DNA of 64,000 bases from Janthinobacterium lividum (GTDB lineage: Bacteria; Pseudomonadota; Gammaproteobacteria; Burkholderiales; Burkholderiaceae_D), in contig NZ_CP139976.1 of NCBI RefSeq assembly GCF_034424625.1, forward strand, positions 4,464,001-4,528,000. Direction: 5' to 3'. The notes under the pieces were generated by a model, which was given only the letters and a program-made list of their open reading frames with translations, did no database searches and was not told where the DNA came from. The position numbers and the translations under genes were made by a program. Shown piece by piece: positions 10,077-19,250 of the stretch (position 1 is the first letter of the stretch; each line of letters opens with the position of its first letter).

Positions 10077-13031
10077 ATGGGTACTCCACAGCAAACGGCG
10101 TTGCCGCCATTTCCCGCGCGACCATCACCAAACCCATCGATGCCAGCCCACCCGCCCCCATCCAGCCACCGCGCTTCCAGCTCCCGCGTCAGCGCCTGGC
10201 TATGCGGCTGGCCGCTTCTGTTCAGCTTGCTGATCAGCCTGCTGGGCCTGGCGGGTGCGGCGCAGGCGACACCTTTGCCCCTGAACAAACAAGGCATCCA
10301 GCACCTGGGCAACGGTGGGCAACTGTTTCTCGCCGGAAGTGAGGCCGCCCCTGCCGATGCGGCCGCCCTGCCCGCCTGGCTGGCGCGCCAGCGCCCGGCC
10401 GAACAGGTCGACCTGTTCGGCGGCGCCTACTGGCTGCATGCGCAAGTGCGCAACGACAGCGGCGTAGCGGCCTGGGTCATCGACCCGAACGATACCCTGA
10501 TCGACCTGGTCGATCTGCACGTATATGGCCCCGGGCCACACACGGCGCCGCAGACCCTGCTGACGGGCTACCAGCGGCCGCACGAATATTTGTTGCACTA
10601 CGGCAGGAACGTGCAGCTGGCGCCGGGCGCCACATATGACATCCTGATCCGCTTTTCCAGCCCCTACTATGCGCGCGCGCCCATGTTCGGCGTGAAGACG
10701 CAGCAGGATTACCGCAAGCTGGTGGGCAAGGAAAACTTCCTGATGGTGGCATCGATCGGCGCCCTGCTGGCGCTGGGCCTGTTCAATTTCTTCATCTTTT
10801 CCATCACCCTGGAAAAAGCCTCGGCCTATTACGCGCTGTACGTGCTGACCTATGGCCTGGCCTGGGCCATGACCTTCCACGTCTTTGCCGACCTGTTCGA
10901 CTGGCACATGCTGCAGCTGCATTACGTGCCGTTTTTCCTGCTGCCCGTCTTCAGCACCCTGTTCTACACGCATTTCCTGCGCCTGCGCGACTACTCGCCC
11001 CGGCTCTACGGGATCAGCCAGGTCAACCTGGTGCTGCCCTTGCTGCTCTTGCCCAGCTGCTTCTTCGCCCTGTCGTATGCCCATACCCTGGCCACCATCG
11101 TCATCAGCATCTGGATGCTGCTGGCGCTCATCTGCGGCATCGTCGTCTGGTGCCGCGGCTACCAGCCGGCGCGCTTCTTCGTGCTGGCCTTCGTCGCCCT
11201 GATGCTGCCCGGCTTTCTGATCCTGCCGGCCAACCTGGGCCTGATGCCCGCCATGGTGGCCAACGCCCAGCTGGTGACCCTGCTCGGCGGCACCTTCGAC
11301 GGCTTGCTGCTGGCCTTTGCCCTGGCCGACCAGATCCGCCTGCTGCGCAACAACCTGGAACAGCGCGTGCAGGAGCGCACCCTGGCGCTCACCCTCAGCA
11401 ACGACGCCCTGCTGAAGGCCAAGGAACACGCGGAAGTGGTCAGCCGCCACCGCATCGATTTTCTGTCCGCCATGAGCCACGACATCCGCACGCCGCTGGC
11501 CGGGGTCATCGGCATGCTGAAATTCGCCCTGCGCGACCAGTCTGTACGTGGCCGTACGCAGGAATATCTGCGCATCGGCCTGCACAATGGCGTGTCGCTG
11601 CTGACCATCCTCAACGACATCCTCGATTTCTCGAAGATCGACGCGGGCAAGCTGACCCTGGAAACCGTGGACTTCGACCTGCTGGCGCTGATCGGCGACG
11701 CGGCCGGCATCGTGCAGGGCCAGGCCGATGCGAAAAGCCTGCTGCTGCGCCGCGAACTGGCGCTGGACCTGCCGCGCTACGTGCGCGCGGACCCCACGCG
11801 CCTGCGGCAAATCCTCATCAACCTGCTGGGGAACGCGCTGAAATTCACGGCCAATGGCGAAGTGCTGCTGGAAGTGCGGCGCGCCCGCACGCCGCCGCGC
11901 CACGATGGCCGCAGCGCCATCGAATTCATCATCAGCGATACGGGTCCCGGCATCGACGCCGACACCTTGCCCCGTTTGTTCCAGAAATTCGAGCAGGCCG
12001 ATCATTCCACCACGCGCCGCTACGGCGGCACGGGCCTGGGCCTGGCCATCTGCAAGGAACTGGTCGAACTGATGGGTGGCACGATCGGCGTGGAGAGCCG
12101 CGTCGGCATCGGCTCGCGCTTCCATTTCACCTTGCCGCTGCAAGACGGCAGCGCGCCGGCGGCCGACGCGCGCCGGCCCGCACGCCACGCGCGCCACGCC
12201 TGCCGCCTGCGCATCCTGTGCGCCGAAGACGTGCGTACCAACCAGATCATCATCGGCACCCTTCTGGAAGGCATGGGACATGACGTGACCATCGTGGAAA
12301 ACGGCGAGCAGGCGCTGCGCGCGCTGGGATCCGGCGCCTACGATTGCGTGCTGATGGATGGCCGCATGCCACTGATGGATGGCGAACAGGCCGCGCGCCT
12401 GATCCGCGACGGCGGCAACGCCCAATTCCCCATTCCCGACGCGCACATCCCCATCCTCGCGCTGACGGCCAACGCCAGCGAACATGACCGGCAACGCTAC
12501 CTGGCCGCCGGCATGGACGACTTCCTCAGCAAGCCGGTCGACGAAGCGCTGCTGTTCGAGAAAATCGACGCCATCATTGACCTGCTGCTGGCGCGCGGCC
12601 ACGCGTTGCCGCCTGCCACGCCCACCGAAGACGACGCCCTGGCGCGCCAGTTCGGTCTGGAAGGCGCCGCCGACGAGCCACCGGCGCCGGCCGATCCCAT
12701 GACGGCGCCCGTGCACATCCTGCCGCTGGCAGGCCTGTCGCCGCAGCACTTGCAGCGCATCGCGCAAGCGTTCCTGACGGAGGCGCCGCGGCGCCTGGAC
12801 CTGGCCTGCCACGCCGTGCGCGACGGCAACGCCAGCGCTGCCGCTGCCGCCTTCCACGCCTTGAAGGGCAGCGCCGGCTACCTGAGCCGCCCCACCCTGC
12901 ACGGCCTGTGCCACCAGATGGAAACCCTGGCATCGAACGGCCAGCTCGATAACGTGGAGCAGTTCCTGCCGCAGCTCCAGGCGGCGCTGGATGCGGCGCG
13001 GCGCGACCTGGAAGCTCAGCCTGCCGGCTGA
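10077..13031 (+). CDS. Hybrid sensor histidine kinase: 7TMR-DISM sensor, HisKA, HATPase, receiver and Hpt
   Basis: A 984-residue phosphorelay protein from ATG 10077; ATG 10140 is an alternative, and both precede one signal/membrane segment. A periplasmic 7TMR-DISM extracellular domain (about residues 65-210) leads into seven hydrophobic helices (about 225-425), a short coiled coil, then HisKA with DFLSAMSHDIRTPL (phospho-His about residue 468). The HATPase has N, G1 (SDTGPGI) and G2 (YGGTGLGLAI) boxes. The receiver has phospho-Asp about residue 761 (YDCVLMDGRMPLMDG). The C-terminal Hpt has the motif AFHALKGSAG (His about residue 927). No response regulator or output gene is adjacent, so the final target is unknown. 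DISM sensors usually respond to extracellular carbohydrate-like ligands. The 3' end overlaps the next gene's 3' end by 16 bp. Confidence 0.9.
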   Translation: MGTPQQTALPPFPARPSPNPSMPAHPPPSSHRASSSRVSAWLCGWPLLFSLLISLLGLAGAAQATPLPLNKQGIQHLGNGGQLFLAGSEAAPADAAALPAWLARQRPAEQVDLFGGAYWLHAQVRNDSGVAAWVIDPNDTLIDLVDLHVYGPGPHTAPQTLLTGYQRPHEYLLHYGRNVQLAPGATYDILIRFSSPYYARAPMFGVKTQQDYRKLVGKENFLMVASIGALLALGLFNFFIFSITLEKASAYYALYVLTYGLAWAMTFHVFADLFDWHMLQLHYVPFFLLPVFSTLFYTHFLRLRDYSPRLYGISQVNLVLPLLLLPSCFFALSYAHTLATIVISIWMLLALICGIVVWCRGYQPARFFVLAFVALMLPGFLILPANLGLMPAMVANAQLVTLLGGTFDGLLLAFALADQIRLLRNNLEQRVQERTLALTLSNDALLKAKEHAEVVSRHRIDFLSAMSHDIRTPLAGVIGMLKFALRDQSVRGRTQEYLRIGLHNGVSLLTILNDILDFSKIDAGKLTLETVDFDLLALIGDAAGIVQGQADAKSLLLRRELALDLPRYVRADPTRLRQILINLLGNALKFTANGEVLLEVRRARTPPRHDGRSAIEFIISDTGPGIDADTLPRLFQKFEQADHSTTRRYGGTGLGLAICKELVELMGGTIGVESRVGIGSRFHFTLPLQDGSAPAADARRPARHARHACRLRILCAEDVRTNQIIIGTLLEGMGHDVTIVENGEQALRALGSGAYDCVLMDGRMPLMDGEQAARLIRDGGNAQFPIPDAHIPILALTANASEHDRQRYLAAGMDDFLSKPVDEALLFEKIDAIIDLLLARGHALPPATPTEDDALARQFGLEGAADEPPAPADPMTAPVHILPLAGLSPQHLQRIAQAFLTEAPRRLDLACHAVRDGNASAAAAAFHALKGSAGYLSRPTLHGLCHQMETLASNGQLDNVEQFLPQLQAALDAARRDLEAQPAG

Positions 13032-13927
13032 GCCATCCAGCCATGCGCCCGCAGCCATGCCAGCAGCAGCTGCGGCCAGGCGGCCGGCTCGCTGCCCGGC
13101 TTGCCCAGGCCCCAGCCATGGCCGCCGTGCTGGAACAAATGCAGCTCGACGGGCACGCCTGCGCGGCGCAGGGCTGCTGCCATCAGCCGGCTGTTCTCGG
13201 GCGGGGAAATGGGATCGTCCAGCGCCTGTGCGATGAAAGCGGGCGGCGTGCGCGCATCAACGTGCAGCTCCACCGACAAGGCGTCGCGCGCCGCCTGCGT
13301 GGGGTGGGCGCCCAGCAACTGCTTCTTCGCGTGCGTCGTGTCGAATGGCGCTTGCATGGTCAGCACGGGGTACAGCAGCACGGCAAAGTCGGGCCGCGCG
13401 GAGACGCCATCCATGGCGTCGACGGGCGCATAGCGGGAAGCGTCAGGCTGCACGGCCGTCATGCCGGCCAGGTGCCCGCCGGCGGAAAAACCGAGCATGC
13501 CGATGCGCGCCGGATCGATGCCCCACTCGGCCGCCCGCGCGCGGATCACGCGCATGGCGCGCTGGCCATCCTGGAATGGCGCGGCCCCCCCGCCGCCTTC
13601 GCGTGGCAAGCGGTACACAAGCTCAAACGCCGTGATGCCCTGCGCCTGCAGCCAGTTGGCGGCCGGGCCGCTCTCCTTGCCCGCCTCGATATGCGCATAG
13701 CCGCCGCCGCTGACCAGCAGGATGGCCATGCCGTTCGGCTGCGCCGGGCGGTGGGCGATCAGGTAGGGCTGATCAACCTGCGTGATGGAGCCCTTGGCGC
13801 TGTCGCGCTGCGGGCCCGGCGCCGCGCCGCCGGGCGGCGCGCCGGGCCACAGCACAATCGCGCCGGCCGGCGCGGCGACAGCGTGCAGATTGATACAGAT
13901 CAGAAACAACAGCATCAGGCGTTGCAT
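13016..13927 (-). CDS. Secreted alpha/beta hydrolase (acetyl esterase / BD-FAE type)
   Basis: A 303-residue protein started at the Met giving a good signal peptide (MQRLMLLFLICINLHAVAA); an upstream ATG at 13963 would add 12 residues before it. The mature part starts IVLWPGAPPG, a common opening of esterases annotated near xylan acetyl esterases. The catalytic triad is visible: nucleophile Ser in GFSAGGHLAG, Asp in ALDDPISPPENS and His in HGGHGWG near the C-terminus. It probably de-acetylates or hydrolyses an ester in the periplasm or outside the cell; the exact substrate is unknown. It is transcribed toward the hybrid kinase and away from the FAD fusion gene. Confidence 0.8.
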   Translation of the reverse strand: MQRLMLLFLICINLHAVAAPAGAIVLWPGAPPGGAAPGPQRDSAKGSITQVDQPYLIAHRPAQPNGMAILLVSGGGYAHIEAGKESGPAANWLQAQGITAFELVYRLPREGGGGAAPFQDGQRAMRVIRARAAEWGIDPARIGMLGFSAGGHLAGMTAVQPDASRYAPVDAMDGVSARPDFAVLLYPVLTMQAPFDTTHAKKQLLGAHPTQAARDALSVELHVDARTPPAFIAQALDDPISPPENSRLMAAALRRAGVPVELHLFQHGGHGWGLGKPGSEPAAWPQLLLAWLRAHGWMAQPAG

Positions 13928-13973
13928 CGCTCGCTCGCGCAGGGAACAATGAAACGCCATCATAGCGAAATAA

Positions 13974-16900
13974 CTAAAAATCCGTCTCCCCCTGGATCAC
14001 GGCCGGATAGCCCGTCATGGCACGCGAGGTCTGCATGCCGGCCATCACGGCCGCCTCCACGCAGCCCGCATTGATGCCCGTCTTGATCCAGTCGCCCGTG
14101 AGGAACAGGTTGCTGAAGCCCGACTGGTCGGTGGCCAGCCGGTACTGCGTGCTGCCCACCACCGACATCACGTAGCGTTCGGACGGGTCGACATTCGCGC
14201 GCCAGTACTGGCTGTCGAAGCGCGCCGGCCCCGCACCCTCCTTCGCATCGACCAGCCATTGCCACGGAAACGCGCCCGGCCCGCCCGCCTCGGGCCACAG
14301 CGCGCCAATTTCCCGCTCCAGCTGGTGCAGCGCGCCCTGCTTCGCCCTGGCCGCGCAGCGGGCCGGGAAATCCGTGTCGGTGACGGGCGGGTAGCTGTCG
14401 ACGGGGAAGGCGCTGCAAAAATACGAGACATTTTTCGGTTCATGCCCCGCCGGCCAGTCTTCGTGCGCCAATAGTTGATCCATCGGCGCCCATGTGTCGT
14501 ACGGCTCCGTGAAGGCCGACAGCACCGGCTGCTGGCCTTTCGGCTGCGTGGTCCAGCCCATCTGCCCCAGATTCTTGTTGAGCCATACCTGATAGGCCTG
14601 CGTGGCCACGGTTTGTACCTTGTCGGCCGCCAGTTGCAGGGCCGGGCTTTGCGCCAGCAGTTGCGGGCACAGGGCCTGCAGCGAACCGATGGAAATGCCG
14701 AACACCACCTTGTCGAAGTCGACGCCCTTCTTCAATACCGTGGCGGGCAACTGCCGGCCGAACGCTTGCTGGTACTGCTGCGGCCAGTCGCTCCAGTACG
14801 ACTCCAGGTTGACTTCCTGCTCCTGCAGCAGGGCCGCTTGCGCTGGCTCAAGCTGCGCATAATCGGGCGCGCTGGGCCAGCAAGCCAGTCCCTTGACGTC
14901 CACCAGCGGCGCGTAGCCGGCGGCGGGGTCCTTCAATTGCACCTGCTGCGTGATGCGGATGCTGTCGATGTCGCCCGCGCCCGGCACCAGTTCTTCCACG
15001 CGCTGGAAGAATTTGAATTCCACGCCGCGCTTGCGCAGCACTTCGTACAGCGGCGTGAAAATCGTGTCGCCCATGCCGGCTTGCATCTTGAACATGATGC
15101 CGCCCTTGTAGGCCAGGCCGATGCGCGCCATCGCCCGCAAGAGCGTTCCCGCCTCGATGTTCGGCTTCGCAAAATCGCCGCCCTCGTAGGCGAACACCAG
15201 GTCATAGAAGCCGCGCACGGGCGCCGAATTGACGCTGAACTGCTCGTCGCCGCCATGTTTTTTCAGCCAGGCGCGGAAGTCGATATCGTTGATGACGTCG
15301 AAGCCGTTCTTGAACACGCCATCCTCGAACATGCCCTTCATGACCGTGATGCCCAGGTCCAGGCAAATGAACAGGCGGCGCAATTCATCGTCGCCGTCGA
15401 TCAGGGCGCGGTAGCGCAGGCGCAGCCACGCGCGGATGCCGTTCAGGGTACTGGCCAGCAGCTGGTGGCGCGCCTGGTCGTGGCGCGTGGAATCGGGCGC
15501 CAGGTCGGCTACCAGCGCCACCAGCGCGCCCACGGACAGGCCCACGTCCAGGCCCAGTTCATCGGCCTGCCCCACCACTTCGTCGGCCAGCCGGCGCAGC
15601 CAGCCCGGCCACACGCCTTCGCCTTGCGACGCGCTGGCGCGCACGATGCGCGCGTCGGCGTCCGCCACTTGCCGGATCTGACGGATCCACTGCTCGATCC
15701 AGCCCACCATGGCGATGGCCATCTGCCACAGGGTGATGTCTTCGCCCCCCTCGCCCGGTTCGCCCGGCAAGGTGGGAAAGACGATGGACCAGTTGCGCCA
15801 CTTGCCCTTGACGTCTTCCGACAGGGCCACGTAATCGTGCTGTTTGAAAGCGTCGCGCCAGGTGGCCAGCGGCGCGCCAGGCGGACGCTCCAGGCTCGCG
15901 TACGCTTCCTTGATCATCTTGAAGGCGTTCGCGTAGAAGCCGAACCAGATGTGCAGGCCGTGCTCCTCGATGCGCTGGCCCACCTGTGCATTGCGCCCGC
16001 TGGCCCCCTTGCCGCCCAGGCGCCAGCCCAGCTGGTAGACGGTGATGGCATGCCGGTTTTGCCAGCCCGGCTGGTTCGTCAGATAATACGCCGTGGTCAT
16101 GGCCGCCACGCCGCCACCAAGGATGGCGATCTTTTCCGGCGCGATGCGGGAATTGTCGACCAGCTCCTCGCCCGGCATGGCCGTGAAGTCGAAATTCACC
16201 TGGAACGGCAATATCGCCGCCTGCGGCCCCAGTTTGAGACCCAGGGTCTGGTCCAGCGGGAAGCTGTCGAACGCGTGCAGCGTGCATTCATACTCATAGC
16301 CGAGCAGGCGCGCGCTGTGCAGGCGGTTGATCTCGGCGGGAGCGGCCACCAGGGCCTGGTACACGGCTTTCACGCCGGCGCTGTCGGGGAATTGCTTGAG
16401 GAATATCTGGTCGATGCGGGGGTTGCGCAGCAAGGACAAAATATCGGCCCAGCCGGCCTGGTCCATGTCGAAGAAATCGGGGATGGAGAGGAAAATCTGG
16501 AACGCCTGCTCGATGAGTTCCAGGAAACTGTTGACGCTCTTGTGCTGCCCTGTCTGCACGGTGGCGTTGACTTCCAGCAACGGATGCAGGGCCAGTTTCG
16601 TTTCCGGCGAAAAATGCTGGAAGCCCTTGGCAGCCACGGAACAGCGCAGCGGCTCGCTGCCGGCGGCGGGAATCTCGTAGTCGCACAGGTATTTCGGATA
16701 GCCGAACAGCTCGCGCCCGTTGATCAGGGCCATCGCGTCATCGACGAAGATATGGCACGGGTACCAATAGATATGCGCGAGCTTGCCGGCGGCGTCCATC
16801 TGGCCGACCATGATCCAGGTGACGATGTCGACTTCCGTGATCCAGCCCTTGGCCTGGTCGACGGGGTTGGCGGAGTCCGCATGGTTAACGCGCGTAAACG

Positions 16901-17111
16901 TCAGCATGACATACGGCGACAGGGCTTTCAGGGTCATCTTGCTGCCCGCCACCTGGTTCAGGGTGGTATTCACGGTCGCTTGCAGTTTCGCCAGGTCGCC
17001 CCTGACGAAATAACCGTACATTTCCGACTGTTTCAATTGCAGCGGCGAGTGCATCATCACCGAACCGCCCTGATAGATATACGAAGGTCTTGCCGAAGGT
17101 GTCGCCGTCAT
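13974..17111 (-). CDS. Fusion of acetoacetate-decarboxylase-like domain with FAD-dependent amine-oxidase/desaturase-like domain
   Basis: A 1,045-residue protein with AAAGGGGA well placed before ATG 17111. Residues about 20-305 resemble acetoacetate decarboxylase: GRELFGYPKYL carries the Lys (residue 140) that aligns by motif with the Schiff-base Lys of that family. The following residue is Tyr where classical enzymes have a second Lys. Residues from about 328 on form a Rossmann FAD site (KIAILGGGVAAMTTAYYL), then LGWRLGGKGASGRN and EEHGLHIWFGFYANAF, as in carotenoid-desaturase and amine-oxidase-like flavoproteins. No signal peptide is seen. The C-terminal part (GDWIKTGINAGCVEAAVMAG) is the FAD-binding motif that closes these proteins. 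Reaction and substrate are unknown. The upstream and downstream genes do not suggest a pathway. Confidence 0.8.
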   Translation of the reverse strand: MTATPSARPSYIYQGGSVMMHSPLQLKQSEMYGYFVRGDLAKLQATVNTTLNQVAGSKMTLKALSPYVMLTFTRVNHADSANPVDQAKGWITEVDIVTWIMVGQMDAAGKLAHIYWYPCHIFVDDAMALINGRELFGYPKYLCDYEIPAAGSEPLRCSVAAKGFQHFSPETKLALHPLLEVNATVQTGQHKSVNSFLELIEQAFQIFLSIPDFFDMDQAGWADILSLLRNPRIDQIFLKQFPDSAGVKAVYQALVAAPAEINRLHSARLLGYEYECTLHAFDSFPLDQTLGLKLGPQAAILPFQVNFDFTAMPGEELVDNSRIAPEKIAILGGGVAAMTTAYYLTNQPGWQNRHAITVYQLGWRLGGKGASGRNAQVGQRIEEHGLHIWFGFYANAFKMIKEAYASLERPPGAPLATWRDAFKQHDYVALSEDVKGKWRNWSIVFPTLPGEPGEGGEDITLWQMAIAMVGWIEQWIRQIRQVADADARIVRASASQGEGVWPGWLRRLADEVVGQADELGLDVGLSVGALVALVADLAPDSTRHDQARHQLLASTLNGIRAWLRLRYRALIDGDDELRRLFICLDLGITVMKGMFEDGVFKNGFDVINDIDFRAWLKKHGGDEQFSVNSAPVRGFYDLVFAYEGGDFAKPNIEAGTLLRAMARIGLAYKGGIMFKMQAGMGDTIFTPLYEVLRKRGVEFKFFQRVEELVPGAGDIDSIRITQQVQLKDPAAGYAPLVDVKGLACWPSAPDYAQLEPAQAALLQEQEVNLESYWSDWPQQYQQAFGRQLPATVLKKGVDFDKVVFGISIGSLQALCPQLLAQSPALQLAADKVQTVATQAYQVWLNKNLGQMGWTTQPKGQQPVLSAFTEPYDTWAPMDQLLAHEDWPAGHEPKNVSYFCSAFPVDSYPPVTDTDFPARCAARAKQGALHQLEREIGALWPEAGGPGAFPWQWLVDAKEGAGPARFDSQYWRANVDPSERYVMSVVGSTQYRLATDQSGFSNLFLTGDWIKTGINAGCVEAAVMAGMQTSRAMTGYPAVIQGETDF

Positions 17112-17288
17112 TGCCCTGTCCCCTTTAAGTTTCAGTCAAACAAGATTTCTACAGTGTATTTGAGAAATATCAATGAATGATATGAAATAAATTAAAGGAT
17201 TTGCCAAGATGCATAGGCTTGGAGGCGATCCCGGCAGAAAGCCGCTTGCGCACGGCAGCCGGGGCAAGCCCATGCCATCGGGTGTACG

Positions 17289-17870
17289 ATGAAGCATCTT
17301 GAGCATTCCGAGCACCATGCCATGGCAATGATTACCACCGACTACGTTTCCACCTATTCAGGCAACCGTTTTTATCCCTTGCGCCCGCATATCGACAAGG
17401 TAGCCATCGAGGACATCGCCCACGGCCTCGCCTACCAGTGCCGCTTCAATGGACAGACGCAAGTGTTTTACTCGGTCGCCCAGCACAGCCTGATCGTCGC
17501 CGAACTGGCGCCACCCCATTTGCGCCTGGCCGCCCTGCTGCACGACGCGGCCGAAGCCTACCTGGGCGACATGGTGAAACCCTTGAAAGTGTTGCTGCCG
17601 GAATTTGCCGTACTGGAAGACAAGGTCAGCGCCATCATCGCCGCCACGTATGGGCTGGATTTTTCCGATTACGCGCCCATCAAGCGGGCCGACCTGATCG
17701 CGCTGGCCACGGAAAAGCGCGACCTGATGCCGCACTCGGCCGAACGCTGGGCTTACCTTGACGGCATCGCCCCCTTGCCCGGTATAATCGAGGCCATGGG
17801 TCCGGCCGAAGCCAAGCAGCGCTTCCTGCATGCCTTTGCCCAACTGGGCGGGCTTGGGCTGGCCGCATGA
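17289..17870 (+). CDS. HD-domain phosphohydrolase (YfbR-like)
   Basis: A 193-residue soluble protein. Metal-binding HD motifs are visible: QHSL (first His), LLHDAAEAYLGDM (His-Asp pair) and a later Asp in the YAPIKRADLIAL region. Size and motif order resemble the YfbR family of 5'-deoxynucleotidases and related HD hydrolases, which act on nucleoside monophosphates. The exact activity is inferred only. Start at 17289 is the longest choice; Met codons at 17322 and 17328 are alternatives, closer to the conserved ITTDYVSTYSG opening. Confidence 0.75.
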   Translation: MKHLEHSEHHAMAMITTDYVSTYSGNRFYPLRPHIDKVAIEDIAHGLAYQCRFNGQTQVFYSVAQHSLIVAELAPPHLRLAALLHDAAEAYLGDMVKPLKVLLPEFAVLEDKVSAIIAATYGLDFSDYAPIKRADLIALATEKRDLMPHSAERWAYLDGIAPLPGIIEAMGPAEAKQRFLHAFAQLGGLGLAA

Positions 17871-17929
17871 ATGCTTCCACCCCGCCGTACGAATCGGCGC
17901 TAAGCCCCGGTTTTTTCACGGCTTTTTTA

Positions 17930-18032
17930 GATATCCACAGCAACTGTGGATAAAGTTGTTGATAAGCCCCTCTTGACAAGCCGCAACGCCAGTATTGATG
18001 CGGGTTTCAATAATTTGCTGATTTCACAGGCA
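17930..18032. repeat. DnaA-box dyad element, copy 1
   Basis: A perfect inverted repeat TATCCACAG-caa-CTGTGGATA lies at 17932-17952 and embeds the consensus DnaA box TGTGGATAA (17945-17953). It is followed by gttgataag, then by a tail (TTGACAAGCC...GCGGGTTTCAATAA) shared with copy 2 at 18983-19070. Confidence 0.7.
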
Positions 18033-18072
18033 ATTTTTTACCCCAATGAAATCAATGACTTGCAATCATGAA

Positions 18073-18088
18073 TTTGCGCTAGCGCAAA
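18073..18088. repeat. Perfect 16-bp palindrome TTTGCGCTAGCGCAAA
   Basis: All 16 bases match their reverse complement. It lies about 145 bp upstream of the receiver-protein start and is a candidate dimer-binding operator. There is no T tract that would make it a terminator. Confidence 0.6.
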
Positions 18089-18233
18089 CTTAATCTGCCA
18101 CCATGAAAATATATTTTTGCTGTGCATAAGCCGATGTGGCGCGAGGCCGTCTTGCTTGAACAGCATTGTTTTGACAAACCCCGCAGACTGGCATAGTGTG
18201 GAGTAGCGAGTACGATCAACGGTGGATAAACGC

Positions 18234-18833
18234 ATGAATATAGATAGCGATAGCGCCGCCAAGGAGGCGGACGAACCCGACTGGCTGGTCGACGAACCGC
18301 TGGGACGGACAGACGCGGCGGCAGAACCGTCCACTGCGGTGCCTTGGCGCGTGCTGATTGTCGATGACGATGTCGACGTGCATGTGGTGACCAAGTTCGC
18401 CCTCAGCCAGGCCAGCTTCCAGGGACGCAGGCTGAGCTTTTTACACGCGTATTCGGGCGCCGAGGCGCTGGCCTTGTTGCGCAGCACTCCCGATATCGCC
18501 GTGGTGCTGCTCGATGTCATCATGGAAACCCAGGATGCCGGGCTGCAAGTGGCGCGCCAGGTCCGCGAAGAACTGCACAACAGCGCCGTGCGCATCATCC
18601 TGCGCACGGGCCAGCCCGGCCAGGCCCTGGAACACCGCATCATCATCGATTACGACATCAACGATTTCTGGTGCAAGACCGACCTCACCACGCGCAAGTT
18701 GTTTACCACCGTGATCGCCTCGCTGCGCACCTATGCCACCTTGCGCGAAGCGCAGCAACAGGTGACCGAACTGGCTGCCGCCCTGGCCCAGTGCGGCGAC
18801 ACGCCGGCGGCGCCGGCCAGCGGCACACCCTGA
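18234..18833 (+). CDS. Stand-alone receiver-domain response regulator
   Basis: A 199-residue protein. ATG 18234 has GGTGG upstream; a GTG at 18222 is an alternative. After a ~35-residue acidic leader comes a CheY-like receiver: LIVDDDVDVH acidic pocket, phospho-Asp about residue 94 in VVLLDVIMET, Thr/Arg in ILRTGQPG, and Lys in FWCKTDL. The segment IIIDYDINDFWCKTDLT resembles receivers found in DUF3369-type response regulators, but no output domain follows. The C-terminus is a short helical tail (TLREAQQQVTELAAALAQ). Its kinase partner is unknown; the hybrid kinase at 10-13 kb is not adjacent. The gene is flanked by two DnaA-box elements. Confidence 0.8.
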   Translation: MNIDSDSAAKEADEPDWLVDEPLGRTDAAAEPSTAVPWRVLIVDDDVDVHVVTKFALSQASFQGRRLSFLHAYSGAEALALLRSTPDIAVVLLDVIMETQDAGLQVARQVREELHNSAVRIILRTGQPGQALEHRIIIDYDINDFWCKTDLTTRKLFTTVIASLRTYATLREAQQQVTELAAALAQCGDTPAAPASGTP

Positions 18834-19250
18834 CCATCGGCCGCTACTTTCAGTCATAAAAACCAGAGCACTGGATGGGCATACAGGCTTGTGGCATGCC
18901 CCGTTTTGGCCCTTTTTTCCCGCCGATTGCATGGGCTGGCCGGCTTCCATTTCCTAAGTGGCGGATTGTTAAGCGCTTTTTCAGATATCCACACGGACTG
19001 TGGATATCTTTGTGGATAAGGGCCTATTGACAGGCCTCAAAGCCACAGCCCGTGCGGCTTTCAATAAACTGCTCAATCAAACAGCAAAAATAAAACACAT
19101 TAAAATCAAGCACTTAGAAAATCACACATAATCACAAGAAAATTATTTCGCCAATTTCGCTAACCCATCATTTGTGCATAACTGAGCCGTAATGATCAAT
19201 CCGACAACAGCGGATCGCGGCCGCCGGCAACACAGTTGCCGTGGGGATAC
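18834..19250. other. Intergenic region with probable terminator and DnaA-box dyad (copy 2)
   Basis: In this 417-bp gap, a GGGCAT...ATGCCC stem (18877-18901) followed by T-rich sequence may end the receiver gene. Copy 2 of the DnaA-box element follows. After it comes AT-rich DNA (19070-19180) containing another near-box, tgtgcataa, at about 19173. No gene is seen. Confidence 0.5.
18983..19070. repeat. DnaA-box dyad element, copy 2
   Basis: A perfect 11-bp inverted repeat AGATATCCACA-cggac-TGTGGATATCT (18983-19009) is followed at once by a consensus DnaA box TGTGGATAA (19011-19019). The tail TTGACAGGCC...GCGGCTTTCAATAA is shared with copy 1 about 1.05 kb upstream, in the same orientation. Confidence 0.7.

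Larger units (their letters stand above)
17871..18233. other. Intergenic region with DnaA-box dyad (copy 1) and a 16-bp palindrome
   Basis: This 363-bp gap contains a possible terminator (CGCCG/CGGCG stem at about 17882-17898 followed by a T run at 17911). It then has the first copy of a DnaA-box element (listed separately), a perfect palindrome TTTGCGCTAGCGCAAA at 18073-18088, and AT-rich sequence with a near-consensus box tgtgcataa around 18121. No coding sequence is apparent. Confidence 0.6.

Noticed and set aside
10200..13058. 952-codon minus-strand open frame opposite the hybrid histidine kinase
   Set aside because: Antisense shadow, Gln/His/Ala/Arg-rich, no family motifs; the plus strand encodes a clear multi-domain kinase.
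14475..17180. 901-codon plus-strand open frame opposite the decarboxylase-FAD fusion gene
   Set aside because: Low-complexity shadow with no start signal; the minus strand has clear flavoprotein motifs and a good ribosome-binding site.
17930..19070. Chromosomal replication origin at the DnaA-box region
   Set aside because: Only two consensus boxes, 1 kb apart with a gene between, and no dnaA, dnaN, gidA or parAB nearby. A DnaA titration-type site or repeat family is more likely.
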